Positions 1-5,072 of a stretch of DNA of 12,227 nucleotides are shown piece after piece. Positions within the stretch are counted from its first letter, which is position 1. Each line of letters begins with the position of its first letter. The stretch is from assembly GCA_035294565.1 (NCBI GenBank), contig DATGKR010000079.1:1-12227 (forward strand), written 5' to 3'. The notes under the pieces were generated by a model. It did not search any database. It worked only from the letters and a program-made list of their open reading frames with translations, and was not told where the DNA came from. Origin of the DNA: DATGKR01 sp035294565. GTDB taxonomy: Bacteria; Actinomycetota; Acidimicrobiia; Acidimicrobiales; Palsa-688. Position numbers and translations under genes: made by a program.

Positions 1-405
1 CAGCAGCACCGTCTCCGCCTGGTCGTCCATCGTATGCCCGGTCAGCACCCCTGGCGGTAGAGCGGCGTAGCGGGCCTTCCGGGCGCGGGCCTCGAGGTCC
101 GGGCCGTCGCCGACGACCACCTCGAGCGCGACGAAACCGAAGCCGTAGCGCCGGGCGGCGCCGGCCACCACCGCCGACTCCTCGCCCGAGCCGGGGCGCA
201 GCCCGTGGTCGACGTGGATGGCCGCGCCGTCGAGGCCCGCCCGGGCAGCCAGCACCATCAACGCCAGGGAATCCGCGCCCCCCGAGACCGCCAACGCCAC
301 CTCACCCTCGCCGGGATCCGGGAAGCCGCAGCGGGCCAGGAGCTCGCCGGCGTAGTCGGACTGCGCCCGGGGTGGCGCTCCGTGGCAGGGCACGACGCCG
401 CTCAT
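1..405 (-). CDS. tilS: tRNA(Ile)-lysidine synthase TilS, N-terminal 135 residues (cut by window edge)
   Basis: TilS uses ATP and lysine to convert C34 of the AUA-reading tRNA-Ile to lysidine in the cytoplasm. The visible 135 residues contain the N-type ATP-pyrophosphatase P-loop SGGADS (residues 41-46), then HVDHGLR (about 64-70) and GHTMDDQAETVLL (about 123-135), all hallmarks of the family. The C-terminal part lies beyond the left edge, so completeness cannot be judged. The ATG at 405-403 overlaps the TGA of the upstream metalloprotease gene (404-402) as ATGA, which supports this start and translational coupling. In many actinobacteria tilS is followed by hpt and ftsH; that is known context, not visible here. 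Identity is secure. Confidence 0.93.
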   Translation of the reverse strand, partial: MSGVVPCHGAPPRAQSDYAGELLARCGFPDPGEGEVALAVSGGADSLALMVLAARAGLDGAAIHVDHGLRPGSGEESAVVAGAARRYGFGFVALEVVVGDGPDLEARARKARYAALPPGVLTGHTMDDQAETVLL

Positions 406-1514
406 CCCGGCTGCAGCGCCGGGCGACCACCGCCCCGGGCCCGTTCGATCCACCGCTGCGGCGAGCGGATCTCCTCCCAGGACGGGAGCCATTCGGGGCC
501 CTCCCACACCCGCGTCATGAGCTGCGGCCCTCCGGCAGCCTCTACCGAAGCGATGAAGCGCTCCCCCTGCTCGTACTGGCGCAGCTTTGCGTCCAGGCCG
601 ATGAGCACGGCCAGCAGCTTGGCCGGCCCTCGCTGGCGGCGCCGCTCCCGGAGGACCCTGCTGAAGCGCGGGGCGCTCGGGATCAGCTCTGCGCCGGCCC
701 GGTCCATCGTCACGTCGCCATGCCCCTCCAGCAGGCTCATCAGCGCCGCCGTCTCTTGGATCGCGGCGAACTGGTCCGGGCCGGCCACGAGGCTGACCAA
801 ACCGCCGTCGTCGAGCGGGTTGCGCCCGGCTCGGATGCTCTCGGCGCTGCGCTTGAGCGCCGCCAGCAGCTGCCTCGGGTCGGGGTCGATCCCTGCCAGT
901 GTGCGCTCGACGAGCGACAGGAAATGGGGTCGAAGCCAGGGGACACCGGTGAACTGGACCCGGTGGGTCACCTCGTGGATGGCGATCCACAGCCTGAACT
1001 GCTTCGGGGGGAAGCCGTATTTGCGTTCGAGCGAAACGATGTTGGGCCCCACGTAGTAGACGATGTCCTGGTCCTCGGGGCGCTCGTCCTCGATCAGCAG
1101 CTGGTCGTACTGGCCGAGGACGCGGCCGGACATCCAGCCGAGGATGAGGCCCACCTCCACCCCGGCCACCTGGCGCGACACCTGGGCGGGCAGCGGGTTC
1201 CAGCGCCCGGCCCGCTCGGCCCGCGCGCCGAGCCTGGCGACCACGGGGCGCAGCAGCCGCTGGAAGGAGGCGACGTTGGCCTGCACCCACTGCGCCCTGT
1301 CGGTCACCCTGGCCCTGGCGGGCCCGGCGAGCGAACGGAGGCCCGTTTCGGCCTCGACCAACCCCTCCGCCCTGGCGGTCATCTCCTGGAAGTCCGATTC
1401 CAAGGACGCTCTCTCGTAGGCGGTCAAAGCCGTCTGCTGGCGGGCCACGCGCGCGGCAACCAGGCTCGCAGTGTCCCAGGCGACCATCTCAGCCATGCCC
1501 CGCTCCGCGTCCAT
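402..1514 (-). CDS. DUF2342-family zinc-dependent metalloprotease-like protein
   Basis: This 370-residue protein belongs to the actinobacterial DUF2342 family of zincin-like proteins. The family is typically found beside tilS, as I recall for Rv3626c in Mycobacterium tuberculosis. The zinc motif HEVTH lies at residues 180-184 within IAIHEVTHRVQF. A second family signature, LLEGHGD (about 261-267), can supply a further metal ligand. No signal peptide or membrane helix is seen, so it is probably cytoplasmic. Substrate and physiological role are unknown, and protease activity is inferred from the motif only. The reading frame opens at ATG 1514, but an ATG at 1496 (residue 7) is preceded by a GGAG-like sequence at reasonable spacing and may be the true start. 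It follows the small zinc protein by 57 bp and overlaps tilS by 4 bp, so it is probably in the sigR transcription unit. Confidence 0.85.
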   Translation of the reverse strand: MDAERGMAEMVAWDTASLVAARVARQQTALTAYERASLESDFQEMTARAEGLVEAETGLRSLAGPARARVTDRAQWVQANVASFQRLLRPVVARLGARAERAGRWNPLPAQVSRQVAGVEVGLILGWMSGRVLGQYDQLLIEDERPEDQDIVYYVGPNIVSLERKYGFPPKQFRLWIAIHEVTHRVQFTGVPWLRPHFLSLVERTLAGIDPDPRQLLAALKRSAESIRAGRNPLDDGGLVSLVAGPDQFAAIQETAALMSLLEGHGDVTMDRAGAELIPSAPRFSRVLRERRRQRGPAKLLAVLIGLDAKLRQYEQGERFIASVEAAGGPQLMTRVWEGPEWLPSWEEIRSPQRWIERARGGGRPALQPG

Positions 1515-1571
1515 CTCGGGCGTCGTCGGGCATGGCGAATGGTACCCGGCGGCCGGGCCGAGCCGGGTGGG

Positions 1572-1760
1572 CTAGGCGATCTTCTTGCCGCGGGTGCGAG
1601 GGACGACCATCGGCTCGTGCAGGTAGCAGTACTTGCCGCTGTTGTACACCGACAGCCGGGTCGTGCAGCCGGGCTGGCGGCACGTGCGACCTCTGGCGAA
1701 GGACCTCGACGGCCGCTCGCCACCACTCAAGGTGTGCCCTCCAAGGGATCGTTCGCTCAT
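1572..1760 (-). CDS. Small Cys/His-rich putative zinc-binding protein
   Basis: A 62-residue basic protein with the spacing C-x4-C-x12-C-x2-H (CRQPGC ... CYLH). This could hold one zinc ion as a small finger or ribbon. The segment TTRLSVYN between the cysteine pairs looks like a conserved core. I recall short actinobacterial proteins with a similar CxxxxCxTxLSxYN pattern, but I know of no assigned function. The ATG at 1760 has GAAAGG five bases upstream; a GTG one codon earlier would sit too close to it. The gene lies 41 bp after rsrA and 57 bp before the metalloprotease, in the same direction. This placement suggests co-transcription with the thiol-stress switch and possibly redox-sensitive zinc binding; that role is inference. 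The competing longer frame at 1489-1857 has no recognisable content. Confidence 0.75.
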   Translation of the reverse strand: MSERSLGGHTLSGGERPSRSFARGRTCRQPGCTTRLSVYNSGKYCYLHEPMVVPRTRGKKIA

Positions 1761-1801
1761 CACTGCCTTTCAACGCCTGCGAATCCTCGGGTGTTCCCCT
1801 C

Positions 1802-2110
1802 CTATACGCTCGGCGCCCCGCCTCCGGATGCGTCGCGGCGCGCCTGGCCGAGGGCATCCTCGATCCGGCGGCGCAGATGGTCGGGAACCTTGTCGCGGCA
1901 CGAGCGGGCCACCACCACCTTCAACTCGGCTTCGAAGTCGAAGGCCCTGAGGCACGGGGCGCACTGCTGAAGGTGGGTCTCTATGGCCCGACGGCGCTCG
2001 GCTGTCAGCTCGCCGTCGAGGAAGTAATAGAGAGTCTCGAGGGCGTCGCGGCAGTCCCCGCCTGCCATGAGGTCCTCGACCCTGTAGGAGCCGGACTCTT
2101 CCATCCTCAT
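1802..2110 (-). CDS. rsrA: RsrA-type zinc anti-sigma factor, thiol redox sensor for SigR
   Basis: The product is a 102-residue ZAS-family anti-sigma factor. In the reduced, zinc-bound form RsrA binds and silences SigR; disulfide stress forms an intramolecular disulfide, zinc is lost and SigR is released. The zinc motif H-x3-C-x2-C is HLQQCAPC (H46, C50, C53). The upstream C20 has the same 26-residue spacing to the motif histidine as C11 of Streptomyces RsrA, so the redox pair is present. C71 matches a further downstream cysteine. ATGs at residues 1, 3 and 15 are all possible starts; GAGG lies just upstream of the first two. It follows sigR by 28 bp, the standard arrangement. Identity is strong from both sequence and neighbour. 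Confidence 0.93.
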   Translation of the reverse strand: MRMEESGSYRVEDLMAGGDCRDALETLYYFLDGELTAERRRAIETHLQQCAPCLRAFDFEAELKVVVARSCRDKVPDHLRRRIEDALGQARRDASGGGAPSV

Positions 2111-2138
2111 CGCCCTCGGGTGTTCAAGGCTCTCGGTC

Positions 2139-2741
2139 TCAACGCTTCGGCGCCTCTAGTTGCGAACCCGGCGTGCCGCCGGTGGTGACCAACCCTCTGG
2201 CCACTCCGAAATCGTGCAACGCCTTTTGCAGCGCTCTTCTTCCACGATGGAGCCTGCTCATCACGGTTCCGATCGGCACGTCGAGAATTTCTGCGATCTC
2301 CTTGTAGGAGAACCCCTCGACGTCGGCGAGCAGCACGGCCAGGCGGAAGGATTCGGGCAGCGCCTCGAGGGCGGCCTTGACCTCCGCCTCGGTGAAATGG
2401 TCGAGAACCTCCTCCTCGGCGCTGCGTCCGGCGCTCGCCGCCTCCAGGCCGCCCAGGCGGCGATAAAGGTAGAGGTCCTCGACGTCGTCGAGCTCGGACT
2501 CCTCCGGCCTGCGACGACGTGCCCGGTAGGAGTTGATGAAAGTGTTGGTCAAGATGCGGTAGAGCCAGGCCTTCAGGTTCGTGCCCTCCTCGAAGGACCC
2601 GAACGCCCGGTACGCCTTCAGGTAGGTCTCCTGCACGAGGTCCTCGGCGTCGACCGGGTTGCGCGTCATGCGCAGCGCCGCGCTGTACAGCGACGCCATG
2701 TGCGGCATCGCCAGCTCGGCGAACTGCGCCTGGTCGGCCAT
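2139..2741 (-). CDS. sigR: ECF sigma factor SigR/SigH, thiol-oxidative stress response
   Basis: A 200-residue group IV sigma factor. Region 2 (about residues 10-80) includes DAEDLVQETYLKAYRAF and the WLYRILTNTFINSYR helix that contacts the -10. Region 4 (about 120-175) includes ALPESFR, the helix-turn-helix GFSYKEIAEILDVPIGTV and SRLHRGR. SigR directs RNA polymerase to GGAAT-N18-GTT-type promoters of thioredoxin, mycothiol and proteostasis genes. The ATG at 2741 gives the usual family length. It heads a leftward set with rsrA 28 bp downstream. Immediately upstream lies an IS607 insertion, and a SigR-like promoter sits at that junction, consistent with the autoregulation known for SigR and SigH. 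Confidence 0.94.
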   Translation of the reverse strand: MADQAQFAELAMPHMASLYSAALRMTRNPVDAEDLVQETYLKAYRAFGSFEEGTNLKAWLYRILTNTFINSYRARRRRPEESELDDVEDLYLYRRLGGLEAASAGRSAEEEVLDHFTEAEVKAALEALPESFRLAVLLADVEGFSYKEIAEILDVPIGTVMSRLHRGRRALQKALHDFGVARGLVTTGGTPGSQLEAPKR

Positions 2742-2823
2742 GGGCCAACCCTACCCGCCGGGTGGGACGGCCCCTACCCGGCCCGCCGGGAGGTATCGTT
2801 CGGCGATCACTACGGCGTCGCGG

Positions 2824-2833
2824 GGATGCTAAC
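2824..2833. repeat. 10-bp direct repeat GGATGCTAAC, left copy (right copy 5060-5069)
   Basis: The same ten bases occur immediately left of the IS region and again directly before the gpsA start. It may be a target duplication, pre-existing homology at the insertion site, or part of the element end. IS607 elements are not known for 10-bp duplications, so its origin is unclear. Confidence 0.55.
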
Positions 2834-2856
2834 TGTTGCCCGGAACGGGTGATTCT
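2831..2856 (-). promoter_or_regulatory. Candidate SigR-dependent promoter of sigR
   Basis: On the minus strand, AGAAT (2856-2852) is followed after exactly 18 bases by GTT (2833-2831). The SigR/SigH consensus is GGAAT-N18-GTT, so only the first -35 base differs. A start site near 2824 would give a leader of about 83 nt before sigR. The -35 lies within a few bases of the probable left end of the IS607 element, so the insertion may have replaced or altered the original -35. This is a motif match only. Confidence 0.5.
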
Positions 2857-2861
2857 GTCTC

Positions 2862-2995
2862 AGAACGTGTCGCGAAACCCGCGTGGAGAGAGCGGACGGT
2901 CGTTCGAATCGCACTCCATTGACATGGAAGAGCATTTGAATGAGAAGAGAGCGACCGTCCGCTCTCTCCCAAGCTCCACTTTCGCGACACGTTCT
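2862..2995. repeat. Long imperfect inverted repeat (134-nt hairpin) upstream of tnpA
   Basis: The outer arms pair perfectly over 16 bp (2862-2877 with 2980-2995). After an asymmetric internal loop (2878-2884 against 2970-2979), the inner arms pair perfectly over 18 bp (2885-2902 with 2952-2969). The 49-base centre contains TTCGAAT and ATTTGAA, which can nearly pair, and CCAT/ATGG. Possible roles are a structured left end of the IS, a transcript structure limiting tnpA expression, or a small palindromic MITE-like repeat lodged in the element. Confidence 0.9.
2919..2946 (+). promoter_or_regulatory. Possible tnpA promoter inside the hairpin loop
   Basis: A perfect -35 hexamer TTGACA (2919-2924) lies in the central loop of the inverted repeat. 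At 16-bp spacing the -10 would be TGAGAA (2941-2946), a poor match. A transcript from here would run through the right arm and into tnpA. Weak evidence. Confidence 0.25.
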
Positions 2996-3037
2996 CAGCG
3001 GAGTGTAAGTGTCACACCCCCTCGTCATGATGGTCGT

Positions 3038-3604
3038 GTGAAGTTGTCCGAGTGGGCGAGGATCAACGGGGTGAGCCGCCAGAGCGCCTCTCGCTGGTTC
3101 CACGCTGGAGTGCTTCCGGTGGCCGCTCACCAGCTCTCCACCGGCATGATCCTGGTGGAGGAGCCGGCTCCAGTGGGGTGCGGCGTGGCCATCTACGCCA
3201 GCGTGTTGTCTGCTTTCCAGCGTGGTGACCTGGATCGCCAGGTGGCACGGTTGGTGGAGCACTCGACCGGTGCTGGGATGGCCCCGACCAAGGTGGTCTT
3301 TGAGGTCGGCTCGGGCCTGAACGGGCATCGCACGAAGTTGCTTGGGCTGGCGGGTGACCCAGAAGTGGGCACGATCGTGGTCGAGCACCGGGACCGTCTG
3401 GCCCGCTTAGATGTTGAGTACCTCGAAGCGGCCTTGGCAGCTCAGGGGCGCCGCCTGGTTGTGGTAGAAGATGCCGAGGTAGCAGACGATCTGGTCAGAG
3501 ACATGGTGGAGGTGTTGAGCAGCTTCTGCGCTCGACTGTACGGCCGTCGCTCGTCGAAACGCCGTGCCAGCGTGGCGGTCGAGGCGGCGGGGAAGGCGGC
3601 GTAG
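3038..3604 (+). CDS. tnpA: IS607-family serine recombinase TnpA with substituted active site
   Basis: The GTG at 3038 gives 188 residues, the usual IS607 TnpA size. Residues 1-40 form the MerR-like helix-turn-helix (LSEWARINGVSRQSASRWF) that reads the element ends. From about residue 50 comes the resolvase domain: AIYASVLS, the Q61 position, DLDRQVARL, EVGSGLNGHR (89-98), EHRDRLAR (116-123), and a C-terminal segment ending in basic RRSSKRR. Against the family pattern YARVSS, this protein reads YASVLS. The position of catalytic Arg8 of gamma-delta resolvase is S55, and that of the nucleophile Ser10 is L57. Both can arise by single base changes (CGC to AGC, TCG to TTG). The Asp-Arg-x-x-Arg residues (119, 120, 123) remain. 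I infer that it cannot cleave DNA, unless adjacent S58 or S55 substitutes. The frame is otherwise intact. Its TAG directly abuts the tnpB ATG. Confidence 0.9.
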   Translation: MKLSEWARINGVSRQSASRWFHAGVLPVAAHQLSTGMILVEEPAPVGCGVAIYASVLSAFQRGDLDRQVARLVEHSTGAGMAPTKVVFEVGSGLNGHRTKLLGLAGDPEVGTIVVEHRDRLARLDVEYLEAALAAQGRRLVVVEDAEVADDLVRDMVEVLSSFCARLYGRRSSKRRASVAVEAAGKAA

Positions 3605-5044
3605 ATGCTCGTCACCCAAGCCTTCCGCTTCGAGCTGGACCCGAACGACAAGTGCCGCTCCGCGCTGGCCAGCCACTGCGGGGCCTCCCGGTTCGCCTAC
3701 AACACGATGTTGGCCTACGTGCACTGGGCCCTCGATGCCAGGGCCTTCGAGAAGCGCGCCACCGGTCAGCCTTCGACACAGGTCCCCTGGAACCTCTATT
3801 CACTTCGCAAGGTATGGAACAACGAGGTCAAATCCTGGGTGGCACCGTGGTGGCGGCAGAACTCCAAGGAGGCTTACAACTCCGGTCTCGACGCGCTGGC
3901 CCGAGGGTTGGATGCTTGGTCGAAGTCCCGGCGAGGGGCGCGCAAGGGACGCAGTGTCGGCTTCCCCCGCTTTAAGGCCAAGCACGCCCGGCGGAGCTTC
4001 AAGGTGACCACCGGCAGCTTCGGGGTGGTAGATGACCGGCACGTGAAGATTCCCCGGATCGGGGTCGTCCGGACCAAGGAGTCGACCGTCAAGCTGGCCC
4101 ACCTCCTCCGCGCCGGCACCGGCCAGGTGCTGTCAGCCACTGTGTCCGAGAGCGCCGGGCGTTGGTATGTGAGCTTCTGCTGCGAGATCGAGCGACCCTG
4201 CTCCACTGAGGCAACGGTGCGGGGCCCGGCTATCGGTGTGGACGTGGGCGTCAAGGCCCTGGCCGTAGTCTCTACCGGCGAGGTGGTCCCCAACCCCGAG
4301 CACCTTTCCCGCTACGCCCGCCGCATGGCTCGCCTCCAGGCGCAGTGCTCCCGGCGGGCAGGTCCGGCCAAGGTGCGGCCGCCGTCCAAGCGCTGGGCTC
4401 GCTCAAAGGCCCGCCTCCGTCGCACCCATGCCAAAGTTGCAGCGGCACGTCTCGACGGGTTGCATAAGCTCACCACCGCCTTGGCCACGGGCCACGAGGC
4501 GGTCGTGGTCGAAGACCTGAATGTCGCAGGCATGAGCGCCAGCGCCAAAGGCTCGGGACACTGGCGGGGCAAGGCTGGGCTCAACCGGGCCATCCTCGAT
4601 GTCGCCCCCGGCGAACTGCGCCGCCAGCTCGCCTACAAGACCAACTGGTACGGCTCGACCCTGGTCGTGGCCGACCGTTGGTACCCATCGTCGAAGACGT
4701 GCTCTCGGTGCAAGGCAGTGAAAGCCAAGCTGTCGCTCTCCGAGCGCACCTACCGCTGCAAGCATTGCGGCCTGGTTGCAGACCGCGATGCCAACGCGGC
4801 GACCAACCTGGCCTCTCTCGTGGAGGCCGTAACAAGTACCGGTACCGCCAGTGGGGCGGGAACCGGCCAGGGCGACGCCTTGGCCAACGCGCAGGGAGAC
4901 GATAGGTTCATGCCTTTGGGCAGGTGGTCGTCTGCGAACTGCGAAGACGGCAGGACTGCTCCTCAGGAACAGTCGCATAGGACCGCCACCGCCACCCGGC
5001 AACAGGTGGCTCCGGAACCGTTTCTCGTCGGAAGTGACAGATGA
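3605..5044 (+). CDS. tnpB: TnpB, RNA-guided RuvC nuclease of an IS607 element
   Basis: TnpB is the Cas12 ancestor. It uses an omega-RNA from the element's right end to cut DNA beside a short motif, favouring retention of the element. The N-terminal part (1-200) carries WED/REC features, including FRFELDP, SRFAYN and GFPRFKAK. RuvC-I is AIGVDVGVKALAV (D213). RuvC-II is AVVVEDLNVAGM (E303). The zinc ribbon has C366, C369, C385 and C388. RuvC-III is DRDANAATNL (D395, with D393 adjacent). All three catalytic acids are therefore present, and it should be an active nuclease if expressed. At 479 residues it is longer than the common ~400. About 75 residues after RuvC-III are low in recognisable structure and overlap the probable omega-RNA. 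The ATG follows the tnpA stop with no gap, so translation is probably coupled. Confidence 0.92.
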   Translation: MLVTQAFRFELDPNDKCRSALASHCGASRFAYNTMLAYVHWALDARAFEKRATGQPSTQVPWNLYSLRKVWNNEVKSWVAPWWRQNSKEAYNSGLDALARGLDAWSKSRRGARKGRSVGFPRFKAKHARRSFKVTTGSFGVVDDRHVKIPRIGVVRTKESTVKLAHLLRAGTGQVLSATVSESAGRWYVSFCCEIERPCSTEATVRGPAIGVDVGVKALAVVSTGEVVPNPEHLSRYARRMARLQAQCSRRAGPAKVRPPSKRWARSKARLRRTHAKVAAARLDGLHKLTTALATGHEAVVVEDLNVAGMSASAKGSGHWRGKAGLNRAILDVAPGELRRQLAYKTNWYGSTLVVADRWYPSSKTCSRCKAVKAKLSLSERTYRCKHCGLVADRDANAATNLASLVEAVTSTGTASGAGTGQGDALANAQGDDRFMPLGRWSSANCEDGRTAPQEQSHRTATATRQQVAPEPFLVGSDR

Positions 5045-5061
5045 GACAGATTTCGGAACGG
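4850..5061 (+). ncRNA. Candidate omega-RNA (reRNA) scaffold at the IS right end
   Basis: TnpB guide RNAs come from the 3' end of tnpB and the right end of the element. Here two local hairpins are visible. CGTCT at 4929-4933 pairs with AGACG at 4945-4949. The 21-base stem-loop at 4954-4974 pairs 8 of 9 bases, with a TCA loop. The guide would be the bases just after the right end, which is the start of gpsA. The 5' limit is a guess, and no pseudoknot was modelled. Confidence 0.45.
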
Positions 5062-5069
5062 ATGCTAAC
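5060..5069. repeat. 10-bp direct repeat GGATGCTAAC, right copy
   Basis: This copy begins at the putative GG core of the right IS junction and ends three bases before the gpsA ATG. It would form the first bases of the guide of a TnpB omega-RNA transcribed across the right end. Confidence 0.55.
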
Positions 5070-5072
5070 GGG

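Larger units (their letters stand above)
2849..5061 (+). mobile_element. IS607-family insertion sequence (tnpA + tnpB), about 2.2 kb
   Basis: The element carries a serine-recombinase tnpA followed directly by tnpB, the gene order that defines IS607-type elements. The ends are not certain. A 9-bp inverted pair TCTGTCTCA / TGAGACAGA occurs at 2854-2862 and 5042-5050. An 8-bp direct repeat CGGAACGG, ending in GG, occurs at 2841-2848 and 5054-5061. IS607 recombination is known to target GG, so I set the limits just inside the left GG and at the right GG. A second direct repeat, GGATGCTAAC, at 2824-2833 and 5060-5069, leaves other boundaries possible. The element sits between divergent sigR and gpsA, and third codon positions look less G/C-biased than in the neighbours. 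TnpA appears catalytically inactive (see tnpA). Confidence 0.8.

Noticed and set aside
372..1970. 532-codon open frame on the plus strand
   Set aside because: It runs antisense to the metalloprotease, the small zinc protein and part of rsrA, with no recognisable motif.
2924..3037. Longer tnpA starting upstream of 3038
   Set aside because: The frame is open upstream, but the added residues come from the hairpin region and precede the helix-turn-helix that normally begins IS607 TnpA.
3605..5044. TnpB as a nuclease-dead TldR-type repressor
   Set aside because: All three RuvC acidic residues and the zinc cysteines are present, so the dead-nuclease signature of TldR proteins is absent.
4851..5072. 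Longer gpsA starting inside tnpB
   Set aside because: The extension is IS coding sequence read in another frame and puts about 74 unrelated residues before the Rossmann motif.
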